A stretch of 64,000 nucleotides of DNA from Leptolyngbya sp. BL0902 (GTDB taxonomy: Bacteria > Cyanobacteriota > Cyanobacteriia > Phormidesmidales > Phormidesmidaceae), in contig NZ_CP046155.1 of NCBI RefSeq assembly GCF_016403105.1, positions 1,054,001 through 1,118,000 of the forward strand. Direction: 5' to 3'. The translations under genes and the position numbers were made by a program. Positions 26,958-35,342 of the stretch are shown one piece after another (position 1 is the stretch's first letter; each line of letters starts with the position of its first letter). Below the pieces are notes generated by a model that saw only the letters and a program-made list of their open reading frames with translations, was not told the origin of the DNA and ran no database searches.

Positions 26958-27046
26958 ACTCCCCTCTTCCCGTGGGAGAGGGGCTGGGGGTGAGGGCCAA
27001 GGTTCTACGGGTGAGGGCCAATCCCGCATATCATCAGTTATTTTTG
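26958..27046. repeat. REP-like repeat upstream of gatC
   Basis: CCCCTCTTCCC-GT-GGGAGAGGGG palindrome, then GCTGGGGGTGAGGGCC and a tail TCAGTTATTTTTGCGAT. Head and tail both recur near 51219-51275, so the repeat unit is larger than the palindrome. Confidence 0.75.
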
Positions 27047-27059
27047 CGATTCCAACACC

Positions 27060-27353
27060 ATGATTGATCTCGAACAGGTTCAGAAAGTTGCCCTCTTGGC
27101 TCGGCTGGAGCTTTCCCCCGAAGAGGAACAGCAGTTCACCGGGCAGCTCAGCAGCATTTTGGAATACGTGGAGCAGCTCAGCGAACTTGACACCACCGAC
27201 GTAGAGCCCACCACCCGCGCCATTGAACTCAACAACATCACCCGCCCCGATGCGCTAGAACCCTTTGGCGACCGGGAAACCATGCTGAACTGCGCCCCCG
27301 ACCGAGAAGAGGATTTCTTTAAGGTGCCGAAGATTCTTGAGGGCGAGGGCTAA
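27060..27353 (+). CDS. gatC: Asp-tRNA(Asn)/Glu-tRNA(Gln) amidotransferase subunit C
   Basis: A 97-residue GatC that stabilises the GatAB amidotransferase making Gln-tRNA and Asn-tRNA by transamidation. It carries the family pattern '[34 protein letters not shown]' with 'TTDVEPTT' and ends '[10 protein letters not shown]'. Complete in length. No gatA or gatB nearby, which is usual in cyanobacteria. No clear Shine-Dalgarno before the ATG. The upstream sequence is the tail of a dispersed repeat. Confidence 0.97.
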   Translation: MIDLEQVQKVALLARLELSPEEEQQFTGQLSSILEYVEQLSELDTTDVEPTTRAIELNNITRPDALEPFGDRETMLNCAPDREEDFFKVPKILEGEG

Positions 27354-27443
27354 CGCTCGTCCGAGACGTTGTTTGGTCGCAGTTCAGAACCCTGTCAGCA
27401 TTGTTATGCTCAGGGTATGGTGTCGTTCATTTGCGGGGAAACC

Positions 27444-28223
27444 ATGACCCAGAGCCGCCTGCCGACCTACTCCCTAGATCCCGACCTACAACCGAATATC
27501 GACGATTTAGTGATTGAGGACGGTGATCCTCCCTACGAACCCCTAGACCCGGATCTCTACCCCAACATCGACGATCTGGTGATTGAAGACGATACCCCCG
27601 TGGATAACTTTTTGTCGGCGAAGCTGCAACGGCTGCTGGTGGAGATTCTGTATAGTTCCTGGGCCAGCCTGGGGATGGATCGTCCCTTTTTGGCTGATGC
27701 GGACATCGGTCTATTTTGGGCGGTGGGTCAGCCGCCCATCGTCCCCGATGTGTTCCTTAGCCTGGATGTGGAGGTACCCCAGGATTTTCGGGAAAAGCGC
27801 CATCGCACCTACCTGCTGTGGGAAATTGGCAAGTCGCCGGAGGTGGTGATTGAGATTGTCTCGAACCGGGTGGGCAACGAACTAGGCCGCAAGCTGGAGA
27901 CCTATGCCCGACTGGGGGTGGCCTACTACGTCGTGTTTGATCCACTGCGCCAGTTGGGCGATGAGCCGCTGCGGGTGTTGGGCCTCCACGAGGGGCGCTA
28001 TGCCCCGCTGGCAGAACCCTGGCTGGAGCAAGTGGGCCTGGGGCTCACCCTCTGGGAGGGCAGCTTTGAGGGCTTGACCACCACCTGGCTGCGCTGGTGC
28101 GACCAAGACGGCAACCTCCTCCCCACCGGAGCCGAGCGGGCGGCACAGGCCGAGGCCAAGGCGGCCAAGCTGGCGGCACGGCTGCGGGAACTGGGGCTTG
28201 ATCCTGATGCCCTGGGGGAATAG
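27444..28223 (+). CDS. Uma2-family (DUF820) putative endonuclease
   Basis: A 259-residue Uma2/DUF820 protein, a PD-(D/E)XK-fold family greatly expanded in cyanobacteria with unknown function. Family motifs: 'PDVFLSLDVEVP' and 'LLWEIGKSPEVVIEIVSNRVGNELGRKLETYARLGVAYYVVFDP'. The N-terminus holds a duplicated 22-residue block (LDPDLxPNIDDLVIED twice). The C-terminus is an Ala/Glu/Lys helix (AERAAQAEAKAAKLAARLREL). ATG 27444 is chosen for its GGGGA Shine-Dalgarno; frames open upstream at 27369 and 27417 read less plausibly. Restriction or DNA-repair activity is speculative. Confidence 0.85.
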   Translation: MTQSRLPTYSLDPDLQPNIDDLVIEDGDPPYEPLDPDLYPNIDDLVIEDDTPVDNFLSAKLQRLLVEILYSSWASLGMDRPFLADADIGLFWAVGQPPIVPDVFLSLDVEVPQDFREKRHRTYLLWEIGKSPEVVIEIVSNRVGNELGRKLETYARLGVAYYVVFDPLRQLGDEPLRVLGLHEGRYAPLAEPWLEQVGLGLTLWEGSFEGLTTTWLRWCDQDGNLLPTGAERAAQAEAKAAKLAARLRELGLDPDALGE

Positions 28224-28355
28224 CCCAACGGTTCAGCCCAAGACTACACTGGACAACCTCGACTTCCAACCCCGCCAACCGTAGGGGCGAGGTCTCCTCG
28301 CCCGCTGATACCGAAGGGCCGCAAGCCAGATTGAAGTTCAGCCTAGATCCAGGGG

Positions 28356-29429
28356 CTAGGCCGGAGCAACCGCCAGCGCTGCCGTGTGCCGTTGCAGTTC
28401 CTCCAATTTGGCCAGGGCTTGGCCTTGGGTGATCAGATCATCGGCCAGCGCGAGCCCCGTTTCCAGGGACTCGGTAGCGCCCCCCTGCCACAGGTAAAAG
28501 CCCGCGTTCCACTGGGCGGTTTTGAACAGTTCCGAGGGCTGACCCGCCAGCACGGCCAGCAGCGCTTCATCGAGGGTGGTTTCGTCCTCCAGGGGCACAT
28601 CGTCGCCCTCAAAGCCGTAGTCGCGGGGGTGGAGCAGCAGTCGTTCCACGGGGGCATCGGGGGCGGCGTCAGCGGGATGAATCCCCACGATGGCGGTGCG
28701 GCCACGGGCTAGGTCACAACTGCCCTCCAGCCCTTTGACGGCCATCCATTCCCGCTGGCCGCGCAGGGCAAAGGTGGCCTGGGCCAAAACTTCGGTGGGG
28801 GGATGCACAAACCCCAGCACCAGACGATGGGGGCCAGCGTAGGGCGACCACATCAGTTCCACGGTGGCAAAGGGGGGACGTTTGCCAATTTGTTCCCGGT
28901 AGGGCACCAGGGCGTGGGCCTGGGGGAAATGCTGGGGCAGATACACGAAACCAAAGCCCGTTTGATTCAGCATCGCGTGGCTTTGGGCTAGGGAGAGATC
29001 CGCCAGATTTACCCCCAACTGCGCCCACAGTTCCACCAGGGGAATCCCTTCCTTGGTGGGCATCCGGTCGCCGCCGTGCAGCACCACGGGCACCCCCGCC
29101 GCCAGCAGCACCAGGGTGGTCACAGGCGTGACCGGAACCGTGCGGGAACGACCATCGTAGGGACAGCTCAGCACCAGGGCTTTGCGACCATCGGCGATGG
29201 CAGGAAGGGTTGGCCCCAGGGCGGCGTAGGCATCGAGGGTACCCGCCAGTTCTTCTGGGATGGGGCGTTTGATCCGGTGGGCAATCATAAAAGCCCCAAT
29301 TTGGGCGGGGGTGGCGGTTTGGGTCAGCATCATTTGGGTGGCGGCATCGGCCTCCTCCCGGCTGAGGGGCTTGGAGGTGTGGCTACCGCTGCCCACCTTT
29401 TTGAGTAATTCCCGAAATTCCTGACTCAT
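28356..29429 (-). CDS. TrpD2-like anthranilate phosphoribosyltransferase-family protein
   Basis: A 357-residue member of the TrpD fold, but a paralogous cyanobacterial form and probably not a tryptophan enzyme. The N-terminal helical domain ('LSREEADAATQMMLTQTATPAQIGAFMIAHRIK') is typical. The PRPP-binding GTGGD is replaced by 'SCPYDGRSRTVPVTP', and KHGNR by 'VLHGGDRMPTKEG'. Such TrpD2 proteins have been linked in other bacteria to DNA binding; that role is only suggested here. The ATG five codons into the frame ('MSQEFRELL') is the likelier start. It is upstream-divergent from nothing and reads away from the LysR gene's 3' end. Confidence 0.8.
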   Translation of the reverse strand: MSQEFRELLKKVGSGSHTSKPLSREEADAATQMMLTQTATPAQIGAFMIAHRIKRPIPEELAGTLDAYAALGPTLPAIADGRKALVLSCPYDGRSRTVPVTPVTTLVLLAAGVPVVLHGGDRMPTKEGIPLVELWAQLGVNLADLSLAQSHAMLNQTGFGFVYLPQHFPQAHALVPYREQIGKRPPFATVELMWSPYAGPHRLVLGFVHPPTEVLAQATFALRGQREWMAVKGLEGSCDLARGRTAIVGIHPADAAPDAPVERLLLHPRDYGFEGDDVPLEDETTLDEALLAVLAGQPSELFKTAQWNAGFYLWQGGATESLETGLALADDLITQGQALAKLEELQRHTAALAVAPA

Positions 29430-29537
29430 GCTGTCCCTCGCCATTCCGCCCTAGGTCGTTTTTATCCTACCGAGTTCACGTCCTAGAACGATATCGGCCC
29501 AGCTCATTTTTTGTCGCTGGAGGAATACAACCCCAAC

Positions 29538-30476
29538 CTACCGTTGAACCATCGCGGCCTCCACCTGTTTCACCGAATCCAGCACCGTGGCCGACACCCC
29601 CTGCACCAGGTCGTAGAACCGCCGAATGGGGGGAATGCTCAGGCGATCCCGCGTTGTCACCATCACCACCGACCGGGTCAGGGTCGGATCCTCGGTGGGG
29701 CGCACCGCTAGGGTGGGGTCGGCGTAGCATTCCACCAGGGCCGACTGGGGCAGCAGGGCGATGAAGTTGCCCTGACGAATTACCCCCCGAAAGGCGTCTA
29801 GGGTGTTCAGTTCCAGGGCCGCATTCAGGCTTTCCCCTCGGTGTTGGAACTGCTCTTGCACCAGGCGCTGCATCCCGTAGCCGTCTTTAAAAATCACCTG
29901 GGAAAATCGAGACAGCGCCTCCCAAGACACCTGGGGCTGGCTGGCCAGGGGATGATCCGCCCCCATCAGCACCTCCACATTCTCCTCAAACAGCGGCGTC
30001 ACCACCATTTCTGACTGCGACACCAAGCGAGGGTTGTGCATCACAATGGCCAAGTCCACCAAGCCATCCCGCAGCACCTTGAGGGATCGGTCGCTGCCGA
30101 GGGCCGTCACCCGGAGCTGTACCTGGGGAAATTCCGCGCAGAACCGTTGCAGCACTGGGGGCAGCAGGGTAGAGCAGACCGACTGAATCGCCGCGACGCA
30201 CAGTTCTGGCTGCTTCCCGGCCATCAGGTCAGCAATGTCCCGCGCTACCTGCGTCCAATCTTGGTAAATGCGGCGGGCCTTGGGTAGGAGACGCTCTCCG
30301 GCCACCGTCAGCTTGGCCTGGGAACCTCGATGAAACAGGGGCGCGTCTAGCTCTGTTTCTAGCGCCTGCACCTGGCGGCTAACGGTGGATTGCGTCACCC
30401 GGCACTGGTGCGCCGCTGCCTGAAAGCTACCCGTGTCCGCCACCGCCAAAAATGCCTGAAGCTGTTCGATCCGCAT
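29538..30476 (-). CDS. LysR-family transcriptional regulator
   Basis: A 312-residue LTTR. The N-terminal winged helix-turn-helix ('MRIEQLQAFLAVADTGSFQAAAHQCRVTQSTVSRQVQALE') is followed by the effector-binding periplasmic-binding-protein-like domain ('LVDLAIVMHNPRLVSQSEMVVTPLFEE'). The HTH begins exactly at ATG 30476; the 24 upstream codons are Cys-rich and unlike LTTRs. It is divergent from trxA across a region with a 33-bp direct repeat, so autoregulation or control of trxA is possible. Not assignable to RbcR, CmpR or NtcB from sequence alone. Confidence 0.92.
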   Translation of the reverse strand: MRIEQLQAFLAVADTGSFQAAAHQCRVTQSTVSRQVQALETELDAPLFHRGSQAKLTVAGERLLPKARRIYQDWTQVARDIADLMAGKQPELCVAAIQSVCSTLLPPVLQRFCAEFPQVQLRVTALGSDRSLKVLRDGLVDLAIVMHNPRLVSQSEMVVTPLFEENVEVLMGADHPLASQPQVSWEALSRFSQVIFKDGYGMQRLVQEQFQHRGESLNAALELNTLDAFRGVIRQGNFIALLPQSALVECYADPTLAVRPTEDPTLTRSVVMVTTRDRLSIPPIRRFYDLVQGVSATVLDSVKQVEAAMVQR

Positions 30477-30856
30477 TAAACCCCTTGTCCAGATAGAAGA
30501 ATCGGCGCACCGAAGGCAGGCCACCACTTCCTTTTCGTAACAGATCACGGGTTCCCAATTCGTATCAACGGTAGCGAATGACCGGGCTGCACCCTCCCTT
30601 CCCGGGCTTAGCCCTTTCTAACTAGAGGCGGGACTCCGTAGAGTAGCGAATGACCGGGTGCATCCTCTCTTCCCCTACCCTGGATCGCCATGCCAGCGGT
30701 TGCAGCTTTGGTTAGCCGTCTTTCGGCCCGTCGCCATAACCGGATCCGCCCGCACCTAGGCCCAAAGCGCCCTGTCCATGGCGGGGTGAGAATGCAGTAA
30801 TGTAGAAGACGACATCCGGGACGTTCCCCCCGACATCCTCAAGGAGATTTTTTCCC
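30477..30856. promoter_or_regulatory. Divergent LysR/trxA control region with direct repeat
   Basis: 380 bp between the divergent starts. A direct repeat of about 33 bp opening GTAGCGAATGACCGGG lies at 30571-30603 and 30643-30675 (a few mismatches, 72-bp period). A GGAG-like Shine-Dalgarno (AAGGAGA) precedes trxA. No gene seen. Promoter assignment is by position. Confidence 0.5.
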
Positions 30857-31207
30857 ATGGCAGACGCGGCCCAGTATTTAACCCTAACGGCGGATAACTT
30901 TGAGGCCGAAGTGCTCCAGAGTGAGGTGCCCGTGCTGGTAGATTTTTGGGCGGCTTGGTGTGGCCCCTGCCGCATCATGAACCCGATTGTGGAAGAACTG
31001 GCGGAAACCTTTGCCGGACGCGCCAAAATCGCCAAGCTGAATGTGGACGACGAAGATTCCCTGGCGCTTCAGTACCATGTGATGGCCATTCCCACCCTGA
31101 TTTTCTTCAACAAGGGTGAGCGAGTCGCCACTATTGAGGGGGTGGCTTCCAAGGACGACCTCACTGCCAAATTAGAAAACCTGATCACCAGCGGTGCCAT
31201 TGCCTAG
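30857..31207 (+). CDS. trxA: Thioredoxin
   Basis: A 116-residue thioredoxin with active site WCGPC (residues 34-38), cis-Pro in 'AIPTL', and full canonical fold. It reduces disulphides in metabolic enzymes, peroxiredoxins and ribonucleotide reductase in the cytoplasm. AAGGAGA lies about 7 bases before the ATG. It is probably monocistronic; the following permease is separated by 130 bp holding a C-rich direct repeat. Divergent from a LysR regulator. Confidence 0.96.
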   Translation: MADAAQYLTLTADNFEAEVLQSEVPVLVDFWAAWCGPCRIMNPIVEELAETFAGRAKIAKLNVDDEDSLALQYHVMAIPTLIFFNKGERVATIEGVASKDDLTAKLENLITSGAIA

Positions 31208-31299
31208 ACCGTAGCCTAGGTCGTAGGGTGGGCACCGCCCATCACGCTGATTGATAACCCTCAGCCCCCTCATCCATGGTTGGGGTCAGCATTGTGTAA

Positions 31300-31336
31300 C
31301 CCAATCCCCAACCCCTAACCCCCAATCCCCAACCCC
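31300..31336. repeat. C-rich 16-bp direct repeat abutting a start codon
   Basis: Two copies of CCCAATCCCCAACCCC (31300-31315 and 31321-31336), the second touching the permease ATG. The minus strand reads as repeated GGGG tracts with 2-3-base loops, a strong G-quadruplex motif. There is no Shine-Dalgarno. Confidence 0.75.
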
Positions 31337-31337
31337 C

Positions 31338-32363
31338 ATGTCCCGCTCCGCCGCCCTGCGCTACTACGTCCTCACCCGGCTGATGCTGGCCCCGTTGATG
31401 ATTTGGACGATTACCACGGTGGTGTTTTTGCTGCTGCGGGCCACCCCCGGCGACCCCGTAGATGCGCTCTTGGGGGCCAGGGCTCCGGCGGCGGCGAAGG
31501 ATCAACTGCGGGCACAGTTGGGGCTCGATCAACCCCTGTGGGCGCAGTACCTAGACTATCTGGGGCAACTGCTGCGGCTGGATTTGGGCACCTCCATCGC
31601 CACCCAGGGGCAAACGGTGTGGGCCATCATCCGCGCCCACTTTCCGGCCACGGTGGAGCTGGCCCTGTGCGGCATGATTGTGGCCACGGTGGTGGGGGTG
31701 ACGGTGGGCGTCATTTCCGCCTCGCGGCCCAACTCGCCCCTGGATGCGGGGGGGCGGCTGTTTGGCATCATCACCTACGCCATTCCGATGTATTGGTTTG
31801 GCATGATTTTGCAGCTTATTTTTGCGGTGCAGTTGCGCTGGTTTCCCATTGGCACCCGCTATCCCCTCCAGGGCACGCCCCCGACTGGCCTCACGGGGCT
31901 GTATCTGCTGGATAGCTTGTTGACTCTGAATTTGCCTGCCTTTGCCACCACCCTCTACTACCTAGCCCTGCCTAGCCTCACCCTCGGCGTGCTGATTAGC
32001 GGCGTGTTTGAGCGCATGGTGCGGGTGAACCTAAAGCAAACCCTCACCGCCGACTATGTGGAAGCCGCCCGCGCCAGGGGCATCCCCGAGCGGCGTATTG
32101 TCCTTGTCCACGCCCTCAAAAATGCCCTAATTCCGGTGATTACCATTCTGGGCCTCACCTTTGCCTCGATGCTGGGCGGAGCCGTGCTGACGGAAGTGAC
32201 CTTCTCCTGGCCCGGTTTGGCCAACCGTTTGTACGAAGCCATCTCCCAGCGCGATTACCCCGTGGTGCAGGGGTTGATGGTGTTTTTTGGCATGATCGTG
32301 GCCATCATCAGCATCGCCATTGATATCCTGAACGCCTACATCGATCCCCGCATTCGGTATTAG
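31338..32363 (+). CDS. ABC transporter permease, DppB/OppB type
   Basis: A 341-residue inner-membrane permease of the peptide/nickel ABC family. It has an N-terminal transmembrane helix ('MLAPLMIWTITTVVFLLLRATPGDP') and then a BPD_transp_1 domain with about five more helices. The ATPase-coupling EAA-like loop reads 'DYVEAARARGIPERRIVLVHALKNALIPV'. The frame opens at 31251, but ATG 31338 starts at the family's N-terminus; upstream is simple repeat. The partner permease, ATPases and binding protein are not in the window, so the substrate is unknown. An orphan DppB-type permease is common in cyanobacteria. Confidence 0.92.
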   Translation: MSRSAALRYYVLTRLMLAPLMIWTITTVVFLLLRATPGDPVDALLGARAPAAAKDQLRAQLGLDQPLWAQYLDYLGQLLRLDLGTSIATQGQTVWAIIRAHFPATVELALCGMIVATVVGVTVGVISASRPNSPLDAGGRLFGIITYAIPMYWFGMILQLIFAVQLRWFPIGTRYPLQGTPPTGLTGLYLLDSLLTLNLPAFATTLYYLALPSLTLGVLISGVFERMVRVNLKQTLTADYVEAARARGIPERRIVLVHALKNALIPVITILGLTFASMLGGAVLTEVTFSWPGLANRLYEAISQRDYPVVQGLMVFFGMIVAIISIAIDILNAYIDPRIRY

Positions 32364-32403
32364 AATCGGCTGCTCTGAACGGCCCAATAAAAGTCCAAAA
32401 AAT

Positions 32404-32446
32404 AAGTCGAAAAAATAAGGTGCATTTGCCAAGCGAATGCACCTTA
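32404..32446 (-). terminator. Rho-independent terminator for the erpA-TPR operon
   Basis: Perfect 11-bp stem TAAGGTGCATT/AATGCACCTTA (32416-32426 and 32436-32446) with a 9-base loop. A-rich sequence on its left side gives a U-tract on the minus-strand transcript. It could also stop the convergent permease transcript. Confidence 0.85.
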
Positions 32447-32468
32447 CGGTCGTGTGTGGCACCGGGGT

Positions 32469-32888
32469 CTAGGCGGTGAGCCAGCCTTTCACCCGTTGTA
32501 GGCTGGCCCAGTCGGGTTTGCGGCTGAGGCCGTCTTCGATGTTTTGCAGCACTTCGGTGCGAAGCTCTTCCGCGATGGTCATCACCTGTCCGGCGATTTC
32601 AACGTGTTGGCGCACACCGGGTTTGCCCGCCTCCAGCATGGCTACGGCCAGGTTTACACGCCCCTGGGGATCTTGGGGGCTGAGCTTGACGGACTTTTGG
32701 GCGGCTTTCAGGGCGGAAGTGGGTTTGTCCGTCAGCAGGTAAAGCCAAGACAGGCAGGCCCAGGCGGCGGCACTTTTGGGGGCGCGGTCGCAGATTTCCT
32801 TGAAGACAGGGATTAGTTCAGCGGGATCTTCCCCCGCTTTATAGCGCTCAATGGCCGCATCAAAGAGGGATTCAACGGTTTGGGTCAT
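32469..32888 (-). CDS. Small TPR protein
   Basis: A 139-residue all-helical protein with TPR-like repeats ('YKAGEDPAELIPVFKEICDRAPKSAAAWACLSWLYLLTDKPTSALKAAQKSVKLSP'). It lies 12 bp downstream of the A-type Fe-S carrier gene on the same strand and precedes a strong terminator, so the two form an operon. The association suggests a role near Fe-S cluster assembly or photosystem biogenesis, but this is inferred only from position. Soluble; no signal peptide. Confidence 0.88.
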   Translation of the reverse strand: MTQTVESLFDAAIERYKAGEDPAELIPVFKEICDRAPKSAAAWACLSWLYLLTDKPTSALKAAQKSVKLSPQDPQGRVNLAVAMLEAGKPGVRQHVEIAGQVMTIAEELRTEVLQNIEDGLSRKPDWASLQRVKGWLTA

Positions 32889-32900
32889 GGTGTTTTAAGG

Positions 32901-33257
32901 TTAGGCCCCAAAGGATTTGCCGCAGCCGCAGGTTTGGCTGGCGTTGGGGTTGGTGAACTGGAAGCCACCGCCAATCAGGGCGTCGCTGTAGTCGAGCATC
33001 ATGCCATAGAGATAGAGCAGGCTCTTTTTGTCGCAGACAACCTGAAAGCCGTCGTAGTCGTAGACTTCGTCGTGTTCGTTGATGTTGCTGAGGTCTTCAA
33101 AGTCCATGGTGTAGGACATGCCGGAGCAGCCGCCCTGGCGCACCCCCACTCGCAGACAAAGGGCTTTCTCCCCCTGCTGCTGTTGGAGCGCCTTGACGTG
33201 CTTAAGCGCCGTTTCGGAGAGCAGAATGCCTCGGGTTTGTTCGGTGACCTGTGCCAT
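32901..33257 (-). CDS. erpA: A-type iron-sulfur carrier (ErpA/SufA/IscA family)
   Basis: A 118-residue HesB/IscA-fold protein with the three conserved cysteines: one in 'GGCSGMSY' and two in the C-terminal 'CGCGKSF'. It accepts Fe-S clusters from the Suf scaffold and passes them to apo-enzymes. The exact subgroup (ErpA versus SufA) is not certain from motif inspection. First gene of a two-gene operon with a TPR protein; divergent from the 550-residue hypothetical. Confidence 0.93.
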   Translation of the reverse strand: MAQVTEQTRGILLSETALKHVKALQQQQGEKALCLRVGVRQGGCSGMSYTMDFEDLSNINEHDEVYDYDGFQVVCDKKSLLYLYGMMLDYSDALIGGGFQFTNPNASQTCGCGKSFGA

Positions 33258-33595
33258 GACAACCTTATCGACTAAAAATCTTGGACGCAGACTGAGCAGA
33301 ACGGGGCCGCTATAGCTTAGCGGTTAACCATTCTAGCGGTTTATGACGACCCCGGAAATGCCAAAAATGTTTTGAAATCTAACACTTTTGAGGGCCAACC
33401 TTCGCGGTTTTACCCGGAACTTTCTATAGTTTACTCTGAGGCTCTGGTTGATGGGGGAGCTGTGGGCTGTCCCTGGCGGGGTTGGCCATTAAACCCCTCA
33501 ATGTTGACCGTTGTCTTTTGCCTATCTTTGGCCTAGCCCTGAGACGGCCTTGCCTAGGCTGTTATCCTTAGTTCGCCCCCCTGAGACCCTAGTCC
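33258..33595. other. Divergent intergenic region
   Basis: 338 bp between the erpA start and the next gene on the + strand. It contains A+T-rich segments (TATAGT near 33424) that could serve as promoters, and a short repeated TAGCGGTT (near 33317 and 33334). No tRNA fold or gene found. Confidence 0.45.
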
Positions 33596-35248
33596 ATGAC
33601 TCGATTGAACCGCATCACCATCGACCGCCTCAAGCAACTGCCTCGGGTAGCCAGCGTGTGGGAGGGAGATCGGCGACCCATGAGCGGGTTGGTGGAGGAA
33701 GACTCGAATCCTTGGGGCCGCAGCGGCCAAGGCGAACACAGCGATTGTATTCTCTGGGTAGACAGTGGCCAGGGCGCGGTGCGCGGTATTACCATGGTGC
33801 CCTCCAGCAGCGGCTACGAGCCCGTGGTGCGAACACTGATCCAGGCGATTGAGTCGCCCCAGGGGTCGCTCACTCCGGCGCGGCCCAGAAAAATTGTGGT
33901 GAGGGATCGGGAAATTCAGTTTTACCTGCGGGGGGCCATCCAGGGGCTTGATATTGAGGTGGACTATGCCCCGGAGCTGCCGTTGATTGATGAACTGTTC
34001 AACGCCCTTCAGCAGGCGGGCGGCATGGAGGAGGCGGAACTGCCCGACCGCTACGGCGACGCCATGCTCGACAAGGCCATGGAAATATGGGAGCTTGGCC
34101 CCTGGCACAGCCTTAATGAGCAGCAGGTGATTGCCATTGAACTGAACGCCTGGGACATTGAAACCCTCTACGTGTCGGTGCTGGGCATGGGCGGGGTGGA
34201 GTATGGTCTGCTAATGTATCGCACCCTAGATTCCCTCAAACAGTTTCGGGATCGGGTGCTGATGGGGCAGCAATCGCCCAAACAAATGCAGGAAGCCTTT
34301 TTGGAGCAGGACTGCCTGTTTGTGAACTTTGAACTGCTGGAGGATTCCCCCCCTAGCGGCCCCTTTGCTGCCCTGGGCTGGGCCAACGCCGCCCCCGATG
34401 CCGTGGATCCGGTCTTTGGCAGCATTCACCCCCTGGAAGGGTTACGCAGCCAACTAGCCGATGAAGAAGGGGCCATTTTTCTGGTGGCGATGGAGGCGCT
34501 TCAGCGGTTCTTGACCAAGCATCGGGCGCGGCTCGAAAAGCCTCCCTACCCAGCCCTACAAGGCAGCTACCGCATCCCTAACCCCGAAAAAAGCCAGGGA
34601 TCTGCCCTCAAGGTGACAGTGAAAACTCTGCCATCGGTAACGGAAGAACTGCTAGAGCAAACGGAAAGCGCCCTAGACGACAATGACGCCCGCCTTCCCG
34701 TACTGCGGGATGACTATGTGCCGGAGGGGGCGATCATTTTGCTCACCCAAATCCAGCGTTCCTGGCTCGATCTGGTAAAACGCGACCCCCTCGTGGCCTA
34801 TGTGGACAACCCCGACCACCCCCTGCCTAACCAGGCTACGATTCCGGCGGTGATTATTCAAACCTCGCGCCCCAAGGCCAAGACCCTAATCAAGAACCTT
34901 AAACAGGCCCAGGACGTGCAGGCTGTCTGCTTTAATCCCGGCAGTGACCCCTTCAGCGGTACTAGCTTTGACCTGGGGCTTTTGCAAACTGGAGATGGCG
35001 AACTGCACCTCTTCGCCGAATACGACGATGGCCCTGGCCCTGACCGCCAGCACTTGATCCGATGGGAGCAGTGGCAAAAAGCCAGCCAAGGCTGCTGCGC
35101 CGTGGTGATTACCTGCGGCATTACCGGACAGGCCAAGGGAAACCCCGGCCTTAAGGACATCATTGGCGTTTTTGAAGCCCGCCACCGCACCCCCACCGAC
35201 CTCAAGTTGCCACCCCTGCTGCTGCAATACGCCGCCGAGTGGGAATGA
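33596..35248 (+). CDS. Conserved cyanobacterial hypothetical protein (DUF6930-like)
   Basis: A 550-residue soluble protein of unknown function. The N-terminal third opens 'RLNRITIDRLKQLPRVASVWEGDRRP' with 'WVDSGQGAVRGITMVPSSSGYEPVVRTLIQAI'. The middle part has 'DIETLYVSVLGMGGVEYGLLMYRTLDSLKQFRD'. The C-terminal part is 'PAVIIQTSRPKAKTLIKNLKQAQDVQAVCFNPG'. The layout matches, from memory, a cyanobacterial family annotated only as DUF6930. No signal peptide or membrane helix. It stands alone ahead of argJ, 94 bp away with its own TATAAT promoter between. Confidence 0.75.
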   Translation: MTRLNRITIDRLKQLPRVASVWEGDRRPMSGLVEEDSNPWGRSGQGEHSDCILWVDSGQGAVRGITMVPSSSGYEPVVRTLIQAIESPQGSLTPARPRKIVVRDREIQFYLRGAIQGLDIEVDYAPELPLIDELFNALQQAGGMEEAELPDRYGDAMLDKAMEIWELGPWHSLNEQQVIAIELNAWDIETLYVSVLGMGGVEYGLLMYRTLDSLKQFRDRVLMGQQSPKQMQEAFLEQDCLFVNFELLEDSPPSGPFAALGWANAAPDAVDPVFGSIHPLEGLRSQLADEEGAIFLVAMEALQRFLTKHRARLEKPPYPALQGSYRIPNPEKSQGSALKVTVKTLPSVTEELLEQTESALDDNDARLPVLRDDYVPEGAIILLTQIQRSWLDLVKRDPLVAYVDNPDHPLPNQATIPAVIIQTSRPKAKTLIKNLKQAQDVQAVCFNPGSDPFSGTSFDLGLLQTGDGELHLFAEYDDGPGPDRQHLIRWEQWQKASQGCCAVVITCGITGQAKGNPGLKDIIGVFEARHRTPTDLKLPPLLLQYAAEWE

Positions 35249-35301
35249 TCAGAGCCTAGGAAATGGTCATGCGGTAAGCATCCCCAGGACGGGGGGCTTG
35301 G

Positions 35302-35307
35302 TATAAT
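35302..35307 (+). promoter_or_regulatory. TATAAT -10 box for argJ
   Basis: A perfect TATAAT 36 bp before the argJ ATG; the -35 region is not canonical. AAGGA lies 9 bases ahead of the ATG. Confidence 0.55.
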
Positions 35308-35342
35308 CCCCTGCAAAACACCATCCACAAGGAAAAACGGCA

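Noticed and set aside
33300..33360. tRNA-like GGGGCCGCTATAGCTTAGCGG stretch upstream of erpA
   Set aside because: No T-arm GTTCRA or acceptor pairing could be built; not a tRNA.
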